The notes beneath the pieces were generated by a model that worked only from the letters and a program-made list of their open reading frames with translations, did no database searches and was not told where the DNA came from. This document shows, one piece after another, positions 33,790-42,769 of a DNA stretch of 43,148 nucleotides. Both the position numbers and the translations under genes were made by a program. This DNA is from Bacteroidales bacterium (GTDB taxonomy: Bacteria > Bacteroidota > Bacteroidia > Bacteroidales > Dysgonomonadaceae). Where the stretch lies: the NCBI GenBank assembly GCA_012838585.1, contig DUPB01000043.1, positions 1 through 43,148 on the forward strand. Direction: 5' to 3'. Position 1 is the first letter of the stretch; each line of letters starts with the position of its first letter.

Positions 33790-35685
33790 ATGAGACATAT
33801 AAAAAGAATTTTTTTAACGATGGTCGTGGTTACAATGTTGTTGGCATCTTGCGATGACTTCATGGATATCGTGCCTGACAACGTGGCCACGCTTGACCAG
33901 GCCTTCTCCATGCGCAATACTACTGAGCGCTACCTGTTCACGTTGTATTCGATGATGCCAAGGCATGGTGCGAATGACCAAAACGGTTTCATGCTATCCG
34001 ATGAACTGTGGGGGGTATACCCCTACAATACCAACGTGGCATGGAGAATTGCACGCGGGGAGCAAAATGTGGTGTCGCCCATTCAAGATTACTGGAATGG
34101 GGGAAACGGTGGTCGGCGTCTGTTCATAACCATCAGGGACTGCAACGTTTTTTTGGAGAATGTTGTCAAGGTGCCCGATATAGAAGAGATGGAACTGGTG
34201 CGATGGAGCGCGGAGGCGAAATTTATAAAAGCGTACTGCCTCTATTGGATCTTCGAAAAGTATGGTCCCATACCCATTATGCGTGAAAATTTGCCCATAG
34301 ACGCTGGCGTGGAAGAGGTGAAGGTAAGGAGGGAACCGGTAGACGATGTGATCTCCTACATCGTTGACCTGATGGACGAGGCCATACCTGGCCTGCCCGA
34401 TGTGATCGAGAGCGAGGCAACGGAACTGGGACGCTTGACCAAGGTGGCCGCGATGGCGATTAAGGCGAGGGTATTGGTGACGGCCGCCAGCCCGCTGTTT
34501 AACGGGAACACGGATTACGCCCATTTTGTTGACTACCATGGAAACCCTTACTTCAATCAAGAGTATAGCGAGGAGAAGTGGCGCATCGCTGCAGAAGCCG
34601 CCAAAGAGGCCATTGATTTCGCCCATGAAAACGGGCATGAACTGTACTACGCGGAGACCGGGAGGTTGGGGCAAGTCAAGTTGTCCGATACAACCATTAT
34701 ACAGCTTGGCATACGAGGTAGCATCACCGAGAGGTGGAATTGCGAGCTCCTATGGGGAGATCCGAACAACAGGCTTGCACAGGTCGTGTATACGCCCCGA
34801 AGCTGGGATCCGCAAATAAGCCTATATGGTCTTTCAGGAAGGTATGGTCCTCCCTTGAAAATGATAGAGCAATTTTATACCGATAACGGTGTACCCCTGG
34901 ATGAGGACAGAGAGTGGGATTATCGCGGGAGGTACGAGTTGGCAGTAGCGGAGCATTCCGATAGGTACAACATCATGGAGGGATACACAACCGCTAAACT
35001 GCACTTTAAACGAGAAAACAGGTTTTACGCGAGCATCGGTTTTGACGGGGGCGTGTGGTACGGACAAGGAAGGTTTAACGATAACGATCCGTTTTACTTG
35101 ATGGGCAAAATGGGGCAATCAGCGGGCGTGATCGACCGCGAATTTCATAGTCCCACTGGCTACTGGCCTAAAAAGATGGTGCATCCCGAAAACGAAGTCC
35201 GTAACACCGGCTACGTGCAGGTTTGGTACCCTTGGCCAATTATTCGTCTGGCCGACCTCTACCTGCTCTACGCCGAGGCGGCCAATGAGTATGGCGGCCC
35301 TTCCGATGAGGTGTACCAATACATCAACTTGGTCCGGGAACGAGCCGGGCTCCCCACGGTACAGGACTCGTGGAGCAACTACTCTACGTCACCGGATAAA
35401 TATTTGTCGAAAGCGGGACTTCGGAGTATCATCCATCAAGAGCGAACCATTGAAATGATGTTCGAAGGGTATCGACATTCCGATTTAAGACGTTGGAAAA
35501 GGGCGGTTGCAGAGTTGAACGGCAACTTTATCTCTGGCTGGAATATCAGGCAGTCGGAGGCTCCCGCGTACTACAAACCGCGTGTTATTTTCGTTCAAGA
35601 ATTCACGCCCAAAGAGTACCTGTGGCCTCTAAGTGAACACTCGATTTTGGTTAACCCCAACTTAGACCAAAATCCAGGATGGTAA
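33790..35685 (+). CDS. SusD/RagB-family surface glycan-binding lipoprotein
   Basis: 631 residues, with a lipoprotein signal (VVTMLLASC, Cys21) followed by DDFMDIVPDNVATLDQAF, the standard SusD opening. The TPR-like helices (KFIKAYCLYWIFEKYGPIPIM; AAMAIKARVLVTAASPLFNG) and the C-terminal signature (RLADLYLLYAEAANEYGG .. INLVRERAGLP .. IIHQERTIEMMFEGYRHSDLRRWKRA, ending LDQNPGW) are all present. It forms the lid over SusC and selects the glycan. Length is slightly above average. Starts 12 bases after the SusC stop. Confidence 0.97.
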   Translation: MRHIKRIFLTMVVVTMLLASCDDFMDIVPDNVATLDQAFSMRNTTERYLFTLYSMMPRHGANDQNGFMLSDELWGVYPYNTNVAWRIARGEQNVVSPIQDYWNGGNGGRRLFITIRDCNVFLENVVKVPDIEEMELVRWSAEAKFIKAYCLYWIFEKYGPIPIMRENLPIDAGVEEVKVRREPVDDVISYIVDLMDEAIPGLPDVIESEATELGRLTKVAAMAIKARVLVTAASPLFNGNTDYAHFVDYHGNPYFNQEYSEEKWRIAAEAAKEAIDFAHENGHELYYAETGRLGQVKLSDTTIIQLGIRGSITERWNCELLWGDPNNRLAQVVYTPRSWDPQISLYGLSGRYGPPLKMIEQFYTDNGVPLDEDREWDYRGRYELAVAEHSDRYNIMEGYTTAKLHFKRENRFYASIGFDGGVWYGQGRFNDNDPFYLMGKMGQSAGVIDREFHSPTGYWPKKMVHPENEVRNTGYVQVWYPWPIIRLADLYLLYAEAANEYGGPSDEVYQYINLVRERAGLPTVQDSWSNYSTSPDKYLSKAGLRSIIHQERTIEMMFEGYRHSDLRRWKRAVAELNGNFISGWNIRQSEAPAYYKPRVIFVQEFTPKEYLWPLSEHSILVNPNLDQNPGW

Positions 35686-35704
35686 CCTTTAAAAAGTATG
35701 TGAG

Positions 35705-36907
35705 ATGAAAAAAGCATTAAAAATATTCACGGAACCAATTTCATTACTCTCCCTCGCGGTTGGATTGTTGGTTCTTGTTGGTTGTAAAGAAGAGGTACAT
35801 CAACCCCTCTCTCCAGGGATAAAGCCGGGTGTCGTGACCAACGTAAAGGTGGAAAATCGAAACGGCGTATCGGTCATCACCTACAGCCTTCCCAATGAAG
35901 GGGCCTTTTACGTGGTCGCTGAATATGAACCGAGGCCCGGTTTAAAACGGCAAACCATATCGTCGGTGTATAAGCAAGAGCTGGTTCTTGATGGGTTTGA
36001 ACGAGCCGCCGAGTACGATGTGGCTATTTACGTGGTAGGGCTGGATGAACAGCGCTCAGACGTGGTAAAGGTAAAGGTAAACCCGTTAACGCCTCCCTAT
36101 ATCGTAACATTCAACACGTTAGAGGTGAGTGAAGATTGGGGTGGAGTGAGCGTGAAGGCCATCAACGAGGAGCAAAATCACCTGGTGTTTGGTGTGTTCA
36201 CGTTAGATGAAAACAACGAGATCGATACGCTCGTGATGCACTACACGGAACAAGCCCAGGTTAAGTTCGCGGTGAGGGGACTGGAATCGAAGAACACGAA
36301 GTTTGGACTGTTCGTGAGGGACGCTTGGGAAAATTTTAGCGATACCATGTATCAGGAACTTAAACCGCTGTTCGAAGAAGAGCTGGATCGCTCTAAATTC
36401 AAGCAGGTAGACCTTCCCACGGATATGAACCTTTCGCACGCGCAGATGAGCACACCCATGCACTACATGTGGAATGACGAGATTGCTAACCGTAATATCC
36501 TGTTTCTTACACGGCCCAACGCGGCACCCATTCCCCAATGGTTCACGTTTGATTTGGCCAAGAAGAGCAAGTTGAGCCGAATGAAATTATGGCACCGGAC
36601 CACTTTTTTATTTGAGGGTGGAAACTTAAAACGCTTTGAGGTTTACGGAAGCAACGATCCCAATCCGGATGGCTCTTGGGAGAGCTGGACCCTGTTAGGG
36701 TACTTCGAGTCGTTTAAGCCTTCAGGTCTGCCCGTGGGGCAACTTTCAAATGAGGATATAGAGTATATCAACGCGGGTGAGGAGTTCGTGTTTGACCTTA
36801 ATATCCCCCCCGTGAGGTACTTGAGGATCAAGACCCTGGAGGTGTGGGGAGGCGTAAGCTATATCTCCATTCAGATGATGAAAATTTGGGGAGAGGTGGT
36901 TGAATAA
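35705..36907 (+). CDS. Surface lipoprotein, DUF4959-DUF5126-DUF5000-like
   Basis: 400 residues with a lipoprotein signal (LLVLVGC, Cys27). The N-terminal ~100 residues (GVVTNVKVENRNGVSVITYSLP .. FERAAEYDVAIYVVGLDEQ) fit a DUF4959-like immunoglobulin fold. The middle (TPPYIVTFNTLEVSEDWGGVSVKAINEEQ) fits DUF5126. The last ~150 residues fit DUF5000, a galactose-binding/discoidin-like sandwich (WNDEIANRNILFLTRP.., RFEVYGSNDPNPDGSWESWTLL, RYLRIKTLEVWGG). Such proteins follow SusD in many polysaccharide utilisation loci and probably bind glycan at the cell surface. The C-terminal part is shared with the next protein, suggesting duplication. Confidence 0.82.
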   Translation: MKKALKIFTEPISLLSLAVGLLVLVGCKEEVHQPLSPGIKPGVVTNVKVENRNGVSVITYSLPNEGAFYVVAEYEPRPGLKRQTISSVYKQELVLDGFERAAEYDVAIYVVGLDEQRSDVVKVKVNPLTPPYIVTFNTLEVSEDWGGVSVKAINEEQNHLVFGVFTLDENNEIDTLVMHYTEQAQVKFAVRGLESKNTKFGLFVRDAWENFSDTMYQELKPLFEEELDRSKFKQVDLPTDMNLSHAQMSTPMHYMWNDEIANRNILFLTRPNAAPIPQWFTFDLAKKSKLSRMKLWHRTTFLFEGGNLKRFEVYGSNDPNPDGSWESWTLLGYFESFKPSGLPVGQLSNEDIEYINAGEEFVFDLNIPPVRYLRIKTLEVWGGVSYISIQMMKIWGEVVE

Positions 36908-36927
36908 GCATTAAACAGGTGTAGAAT

Positions 36928-38148
36928 ATGAAACGAAATATAGTACTAAACTACAAGCATTTATTGTTGTCGGTCGTGATGGTACTGACATACGCTTGTA
37001 CAAAACAGGACCATTTTTACAAGGAGTTCGTGGAGGATAGGGTACAGCACTACGCGGGAAAAGCAGATAGCCTTAGGGTTTTCCCGGGTGACAATCGGGT
37101 TATGCTCAAGTGGTATCTGTTTGATCCCCTTGTGAATGCTGCATCCATTCATTGGAATAATAAGCGAGACTCGATGTTCGTGGAGCATGCAACGGGAACT
37201 GACTCCGTTGAGCTGATAATCAGCAACCTGCCAGAGACAACGCACACGTTTACCATCGTTACACGGGACAGAAACGGAAATAAGTCTATCCCGGTAACCA
37301 TTTCCGGGAGTTCCTACGGCAGCAACTTTAGGAAGACGATCAGCAACCGAATGATCAGGGATCTGGTATACCAAAACAAGAAGTTGTCTGTTAAGTGGCA
37401 GCCTGAATTGTCGGAAACCGCGCTGTTTACCGAGGTCGTTTTTTCTGACACGAACGGTAATCGCGAAACGGTAATCATGCCGGTTGATGAAAATGATTGC
37501 GTGTTGCCCGGGTATAAAGGCGGTTCATCCATTGAATACCGCACCGCTTTCGTACCCGAAAAGAACGCTATCGATACGTTTTACACGGAAGTAGCCGCGA
37601 TTACCCCGGAGGTGTACGAACTGCTCGACTGGTCGAAATTCAGAGAGGTGCGTCTACCTACCGATACCTATCAAGAGCACGCGACGTTAAAAACATCCAT
37701 GCCTAAAATGTGGAATGATGACATTACAAGCTCTTCCAATCTTTTCTTAACGGTTCCTAACTTGTCACCGATACCCCAATGGTTCACTTTTGACTTGGGC
37801 GTTACGGCTAGCATAAGCCATATGAGAATTTGGCATAGGGCAGGTTGGTATTATAACTTGGGTAACTTGAAACGCTTCGAGGTTTACGGGAGCAATGAGC
37901 CCAACCCGGATGGTTCTTGGGAGTCATGGACATTACTGGGAACTTTTCAATCCACGAAACCCTCCGGCTTGCCACTGGGGCAGACCTCCCAGCTGGACTT
38001 GGATTATATCTTGGCGGGTGAAATGTTTGTTTTTGAAAAGAACCTACCCCCGTTCCGGTACCTCAGGGTGAAAACGCTGGAAGTATGGGGTACCGTTAAA
38101 TATGTATGTATCCAAAAAATGCAAATCTGGGCAAACATTCCCAATTAA
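36928..38148 (+). CDS. Surface lipoprotein, DUF4998 plus discoidin-like domain
   Basis: 406 residues with a lipoprotein signal (VVMVLTYAC, Cys24). Residues about 40-220 (VQHYAGKADSLRVFPGDNRVMLKWYLFDP .. FTIVTRDRNGNKSIPVTISGSSYGSNF) resemble DUF4998 with paired fibronectin-like folds. The last ~150 residues match the DUF5000-like end of the preceding protein almost block for block (NLKRFEVYGSNEPNPDGSWESWTLLGTFQSTKPSGLPLGQ; RYLRVKTLEVWG). It is expected on the cell surface as a glycan-binding accessory to SusCD. The catalytic role is none or unknown; no acidic active-site motif was recognised. Confidence 0.8.
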   Translation: MKRNIVLNYKHLLLSVVMVLTYACTKQDHFYKEFVEDRVQHYAGKADSLRVFPGDNRVMLKWYLFDPLVNAASIHWNNKRDSMFVEHATGTDSVELIISNLPETTHTFTIVTRDRNGNKSIPVTISGSSYGSNFRKTISNRMIRDLVYQNKKLSVKWQPELSETALFTEVVFSDTNGNRETVIMPVDENDCVLPGYKGGSSIEYRTAFVPEKNAIDTFYTEVAAITPEVYELLDWSKFREVRLPTDTYQEHATLKTSMPKMWNDDITSSSNLFLTVPNLSPIPQWFTFDLGVTASISHMRIWHRAGWYYNLGNLKRFEVYGSNEPNPDGSWESWTLLGTFQSTKPSGLPLGQTSQLDLDYILAGEMFVFEKNLPPFRYLRVKTLEVWGTVKYVCIQKMQIWANIPN

Positions 38149-38166
38149 GTATAAATTACAAAAATC

Positions 38167-39450
38167 ATGAAAGGTAAAATGAAAACTTCAAATTTGGTGG
38201 ATAGTTCGGGTCAACTCTCCCCAACCTGTTCCTTGTTTGACCGGCGTACCTTTTTAAAATCGATGGGTATAGCTGTTCCCGCCCTTGGCTTAATAGGTTG
38301 TTCAACTACACGAAGGGCATCACAAGCCATGGAGGTGATGCCGGACAACGTTCCCGGGTTTGAAAAGGAGGTGGCTACCGCGGCCACGTACGAGGGCTGG
38401 GTACCGGTGTCTGACCGCAAGATAAAGTTTGGAATAATTGGACAGGGGGCTTCGAGATTTGGTTCCGCCTTCGGGTTTCAAGATCATCCCAATGTTGAAA
38501 TTGTCGCGGTGAGTGATCTGATACCAGAGCGTAGGGATGATTTGGCAAAGGCTTGTCGTTGCTCCAAGACCTACGACTCGCTGGAACTGCTCTTGGAAGA
38601 TAACGAGATAGAAGCCGTTTGGATCGCCACCGATGCCCCAAGTCACAAGGATCACACGATCAAAGCGTTGAAGAGGGGGAAGCACGTGGCTTGCGCGGTA
38701 CCTGCCATTTTTGGCTCCGTGGATGATGCTTACGAGCTCTATGAAGCGGTTAACGCGAGTGATCGCATCTACATGATGTTTGAAACGTCGATGTTCCACG
38801 AAGACCTGTGGGCGATGCGTCAAATTTATAAGGCCGGGGGTTTCGGGGAAATCATCTATTCAGAAAACTCCTATTACCATTACACCGGTCAAAAACTCAC
38901 CCCCTCATACAAAGAGTGGCGCAAAGGGTTACCGCCCATATGGTATCCTACCCACGCGACGGCTTATTACGTTGGGGTGACGGATGGTTATTTCACAGAG
39001 GTCTCCTGCAGGGGCGTGAAAAGCATTATCGAACACAGCATGCCCCAAAATAACCGCTATAAAAATCCTTTCAGGACTCACGTGGCCCAGCTTGTTACCA
39101 ATACCGGTGGGGTGAACAACACGGTGATTAGTTGGGACTCCTATGGGTTTGGGCGAGAAGGAGGTACGGTTAGAGGGCAGTTTGGTTCCTATCAAGGCAG
39201 CTATCAAGGTACGATGGAAAATCTGCCGAATGTAACCAGGCCCGCGCTTCCCGAGGGCTTGAGCGCTGGAGGACATGGCGGTTCGCACGGGCGACTAACG
39301 GATGAATTCGTTAGGGCCATCCTTGAGGAGAGGAAACCGCTTGTGGATATAGCCATGGCATTGAACATGACCGTTCCGGGGGCTGTAGCGCATCAGTCGG
39401 CCTTGAGGAATGGGAAGATTTTGAAAGTACCCCATTTCAAAAGCCGCTAA
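38167..39450 (+). CDS. Tat-signal Gfo/Idh/MocA-family (GH109-like) protein
   Basis: 427 residues. A twin-arginine motif FDRRTFLKSMG (Arg26-Arg27) leads a hydrophobic stretch to a lipobox LIGC (Cys45), so it is exported folded, presumably with NAD(P) bound, and possibly anchored. The Rossmann motif is FGIIGQGASRFG (88-99), followed by VEIVAVSDL. The usual catalytic EKP is replaced by Ala177-Val178-Pro179, like the xVP of secreted GH109-type NAD-dependent glycosidases, and an SENSYYHYTG segment resembles their ENxxY motif. GH109 members cleave alpha-N-acetylgalactosamine through a 3-keto intermediate, but many relatives are uncharacterised. It should act in the periplasm on the SusC/SusD-imported glycan. 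Alternative start at 38179. Confidence 0.85.
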   Translation: MKGKMKTSNLVDSSGQLSPTCSLFDRRTFLKSMGIAVPALGLIGCSTTRRASQAMEVMPDNVPGFEKEVATAATYEGWVPVSDRKIKFGIIGQGASRFGSAFGFQDHPNVEIVAVSDLIPERRDDLAKACRCSKTYDSLELLLEDNEIEAVWIATDAPSHKDHTIKALKRGKHVACAVPAIFGSVDDAYELYEAVNASDRIYMMFETSMFHEDLWAMRQIYKAGGFGEIIYSENSYYHYTGQKLTPSYKEWRKGLPPIWYPTHATAYYVGVTDGYFTEVSCRGVKSIIEHSMPQNNRYKNPFRTHVAQLVTNTGGVNNTVISWDSYGFGREGGTVRGQFGSYQGSYQGTMENLPNVTRPALPEGLSAGGHGGSHGRLTDEFVRAILEERKPLVDIAMALNMTVPGAVAHQSALRNGKILKVPHFKSR

Positions 39451-39507
39451 ACTAGTACATTGCAGTTAAAGTAATCTTGGTTTTAAAGTTTTCTAGGGTA
39501 CCTTTCA

Positions 39508-39537
39508 CGGGATATACAGGCTCACCTGTATATCCCG
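39508..39537 (+). terminator. Strong 13-base-stem hairpin between oxidoreductase and SSS genes
   Basis: CGGGATATACAGG (39508-39520) pairs perfectly with CCTGTATATCCCG (39525-39537), loop CTCA. No T-run follows. Located in the only gap over 100 bases between SusC and the end of the window, it may partially terminate or process the message between the envelope genes and the SSS-isomerase genes. Confidence 0.6.
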
Positions 39538-39594
39538 GTGGGTGCCCATGAAATCACCCCTGGGGGGATTAAAACCACTTAACATCTTGTCATA

Positions 39595-41322
39595 ATGGGA
39601 GACTCAGGTAACATTCAATTGGTCTTTTGGGATTACGCTGTATTCTTTGTTTACCTTGTTCTTATTTCGCTGATAGGCTATTACTTCGGAAGGAAAAAAA
39701 AGAAAAGCTCGTCAGACTTTTTCCTCGCGGGTAAGTCGCTGCCATGGTACGTGATTGGCAGCTCGTTCACCGCGGCGAATATCAGCACGGAGCATTTCAT
39801 TGGCGTGGTGGGTGCCGCGTTTATTTACGGGATAAGTATCGCGATGAGTGAATGGGCAAACGTTTTGTCCTTTACCCTTCTGATATGGATATTTATACCT
39901 TTTTTAATGGCATCCAAGGTCTTTAGTATTCCCGAATTCCTTGAGAAACGGTTTAACAGTACTATCCGACAGATCTTCGCGGTTGTTACCATAGCCACCA
40001 ATATCCTGGCCTTTTTGGCGGCCGTTCTCTACGGTGGAGGACTCATATTGCAGAAGTTGTTCGGTATTGATCTGATGATCTCTATTTTGATCATTAGTGC
40101 CATATCGCTTGCGTGGGCCGTGTATGGAGGGTTAAAATCCCTTGCCTGGATGGACGTGCTAACCGTGGCGGTTATGGTAATAGGGGGGCTATTGGTAACT
40201 TTCCTCGGTCTCCATTATCTCTCAGGCGATTCCCATTCGATCATCGAGGGTTTTAAGATCATGCTTGAGCGCAATCGTGCGGAAACGGGTATTTGGCGCG
40301 AGGTGGTGCAGAAAAATATCCCCAATATGCTCGACTCGAATATTACCTCGTATAATAGGCTGTCGGTTGTCCAGCCTATCTCCCATAAGGTGACGCCGTG
40401 GCCCAACCTTATCCTGGGTGTATTCACCATTAGCATTTGGTATAATTGCTTAAACCAGTTTATGATTCAACGCGTGTTGGCCGCGAAAAGCACGTACCAC
40501 GCGAGAATGGGAATCGTGTTCGCCGGTTACCTAAAGGTGTTGATGCCCATTATCATTGTGGTTCCCGGTTTGATCTTGTTCGCCTTATACCCCGAAGTGC
40601 TCAACCTCGAATGGAGTGAAGTAAGGCCCGAGGCCGATAAGGGATACATTCACCTTATCCAGCTTCTTATTCCCATTGGAATAAAAGGAGTGATACTGGC
40701 CGTGCTGGTGGGCGCGATTCAATCAACCATCAGCGCGGTGTTAAACTCAACCTCTACCGTTTTCACGATAGATATATACAAGCGCATGATAAACAAAACC
40801 GCGTCGGAAAGTCGTTACGTGGCCATTGGAAGATGGAGCTCCGTGGTGGTTATGATTGTCTCCATCCTCATCGCTTTCTGGATCGCTAAAAGCAGCAGTA
40901 GCTTGTTTGTTTATACACACACCTTGTACGCCTTTTTCGCCCCTCCGTTTTCAGCGGTTTTCGTGCTTGGGATCCTGTTTAGAAGGATGAACGGAAAGGG
41001 TGCCCTCACAGCCGTTATAGCTGGATTCATTTTGGGGATATTGATCAAGGTATACGTGGAGGTGTCACCCGCGCCGCTGAGTTGGCTGGAACCGTACAAT
41101 ATGCAAGCTATCGTGGTCTGGTTTTTCAGCGTTATCGTCTGCGTGCTGGTCAGCCTTCAAACCGAGAGACCACGTCCTGAGCAAGTGAGCGACAAGCTGA
41201 CGATCAACTGGAAAAAACTGAACTTGTTCCATGACTTAGGCGATAGGTGGTATAAGAACGTGGTGTTATGGTGGGGAATCTTCGTGTTAATAGTGGTTGC
41301 CCTGGTCATCTATTTCTTCTAA
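39595..41322 (+). CDS. Sodium:solute symporter (SSS/SLC5, SGLT-like sugar transporter)
   Basis: 575 residues with 13-14 membrane helices. Family signs are DYAVFFVYLVLISLIGYYFGRKKKKSSSDFFLAGKSLPWYVIGSSFTAANISTEHFIG near the N-terminus (the sodium-site helix 1 region), LAWAVYGGLKSLAWMDVLTVAVMVIGG, and LVGAIQSTISAVLNSTSTVFTIDIYKR near residue 380, the SGLT-type helix 8 with STISAxLNS. Bacteroidota use such transporters to bring monosaccharides or uronates from periplasm to cytoplasm with Na+. Thirteen bases before the isomerase-like gene, it most likely supplies that enzyme's sugar. Confidence 0.94.
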   Translation: MGDSGNIQLVFWDYAVFFVYLVLISLIGYYFGRKKKKSSSDFFLAGKSLPWYVIGSSFTAANISTEHFIGVVGAAFIYGISIAMSEWANVLSFTLLIWIFIPFLMASKVFSIPEFLEKRFNSTIRQIFAVVTIATNILAFLAAVLYGGGLILQKLFGIDLMISILIISAISLAWAVYGGLKSLAWMDVLTVAVMVIGGLLVTFLGLHYLSGDSHSIIEGFKIMLERNRAETGIWREVVQKNIPNMLDSNITSYNRLSVVQPISHKVTPWPNLILGVFTISIWYNCLNQFMIQRVLAAKSTYHARMGIVFAGYLKVLMPIIIVVPGLILFALYPEVLNLEWSEVRPEADKGYIHLIQLLIPIGIKGVILAVLVGAIQSTISAVLNSTSTVFTIDIYKRMINKTASESRYVAIGRWSSVVVMIVSILIAFWIAKSSSSLFVYTHTLYAFFAPPFSAVFVLGILFRRMNGKGALTAVIAGFILGILIKVYVEVSPAPLSWLEPYNMQAIVVWFFSVIVCVLVSLQTERPRPEQVSDKLTINWKKLNLFHDLGDRWYKNVVLWWGIFVLIVVALVIYFF

Positions 41323-41335
41323 TAATTAACGCTGT

Positions 41336-42724
41336 ATGCAACATGAAATGAAAGCCAAAATAGGCCTGCTCCCCATGTACCTGGAGTTGTACGATGAGGT
41401 GTTGCCTGAAGTAAGAAAGGAGTTTACACCCTTTATCAAACGACTTCAGCAGGAATTTGAAAGTCGAAGTATCGAGGTGGTCCTAGCCAATATATGTCGT
41501 TTGGCGAATGAGTTTGAAGAGGCGATTCATCGCTTTGAAGCTGAGGATGTTGACTGCATTGTCACGCTGCATCTTTCCTATTCACCCTCCCATGAATGCA
41601 TTGATGCACTGAGTAACACGCCATTGCCTCTGATCGTGTTTGATACCACGAAAGACAATCGCTTTGATTCAGCCTCCCTCATCATGGGCAATCATGGAAT
41701 TCATGGCGTGCAGGATATGTGTAACCTCTTGTTACGCAGGGGGAAGGATTTTTTCATCGAGGTGGGACATATCGATTCTTCTGATGTGTTGGATAAAATA
41801 GAGACCCGAATTACAGGTGCGCGGTTGGCAAAGGTATTCAAGGAGGGTAGAATAGGTCAAGTGGGAGGGTGGTTCAAGGGTATGGGCGATTTTCAAGTCA
41901 CCAGTGATGTGATTGCTGACAAGCTGGGATTTGAGGTCGTTCAGTCAACCGCCGAGGAATTTGAGCCATTCCTGCCGCGAAAAGATGCCCCTGAAGTTTT
42001 GGCGGAGATGGCGAAAGATCATGAGCGATTCGATCTCTCCGAGGTAAGTGAATCGGCCCATAACGCTTCTGTCGTGGCCGGCTTAGCTCTACGTAGATGG
42101 ATAGAGAAGGAGAACTTACTGGGCTTTACCGTCAATTTTCTCTCGATCTCCCGTAACGCCGGTTTATCCCAAATGCCGTTTTTGGGAATCGCTAAGGAAA
42201 TGAGCCGGGGGATTGGATATGCCGGCGAAGGAGACGTGCTTACTGCCGCACTGGCGGGAACGGTATCGCGGGTATTGGGCAGTGCCTCTTTTTCGGAAAT
42301 GTTTTGCCCCGACTGGTCAACCGACACGATATTTCTAAGCCACATGGGCGAAATGAATATCTCTCTCGTGGATGGTCAGGTCGTGTTATATGAGAAACCT
42401 TGGGCCTTTACAGACGCGGACTCACCGGTTTGCCCCTCCGGATGTTTTAAGGAGGGGGAGGCCGTTTTGATCAACCTGGCACCCGGGAAAAACGATACTT
42501 TTTCGTTAATCGTATCACCTGTAATGATGGTAGGGGAGATGTACGGGAACGCGATGGAGGGGAAGGTAAGGGGATGGTTCAAGCCGAGGTTATCGATTAT
42601 TGATTTTCTCAAACAGTATAGCCTTGCTGGGGGGACACACCACTTGGTGATCGCGTACGGGCAGCCTATAGGGGAGTTGATAACGTTTGCCGATATCATG
42701 AAGTGGAATACGGTGGTGATTTAG
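41336..42724 (+). CDS. L-fucose/L-arabinose isomerase-family protein
   Basis: 462 residues, cytoplasmic. The opening KIGLLPMYLELYDEVLPEVRKEF, the CIVTLHLSYSPSHECIDAL block near 78-96, GNHGIHGVQDMCNLLLRRGKDF, and the late GEGDVLTAALAGTVSRVLG and THHLVIAYG blocks follow the fucose/arabinose isomerase fold, which interconverts aldoses and ketoses with a divalent metal. The acidic ligands probably include the Glu of the AGEGD block. It is shorter than classical FucI (about 590) and divergent from AraA (about 500), so the sugar is unknown. It would feed the FGGY kinase of the same cluster. Start at 41336; ATG at 41348 is possible. Confidence 0.85.
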   Translation: MQHEMKAKIGLLPMYLELYDEVLPEVRKEFTPFIKRLQQEFESRSIEVVLANICRLANEFEEAIHRFEAEDVDCIVTLHLSYSPSHECIDALSNTPLPLIVFDTTKDNRFDSASLIMGNHGIHGVQDMCNLLLRRGKDFFIEVGHIDSSDVLDKIETRITGARLAKVFKEGRIGQVGGWFKGMGDFQVTSDVIADKLGFEVVQSTAEEFEPFLPRKDAPEVLAEMAKDHERFDLSEVSESAHNASVVAGLALRRWIEKENLLGFTVNFLSISRNAGLSQMPFLGIAKEMSRGIGYAGEGDVLTAALAGTVSRVLGSASFSEMFCPDWSTDTIFLSHMGEMNISLVDGQVVLYEKPWAFTDADSPVCPSGCFKEGEAVLINLAPGKNDTFSLIVSPVMMVGEMYGNAMEGKVRGWFKPRLSIIDFLKQYSLAGGTHHLVIAYGQPIGELITFADIMKWNTVVI

Positions 42725-42769
42725 CAGGTACGGCAGGTGCGATGGCGAACATAAAGATAAAATAATCGT

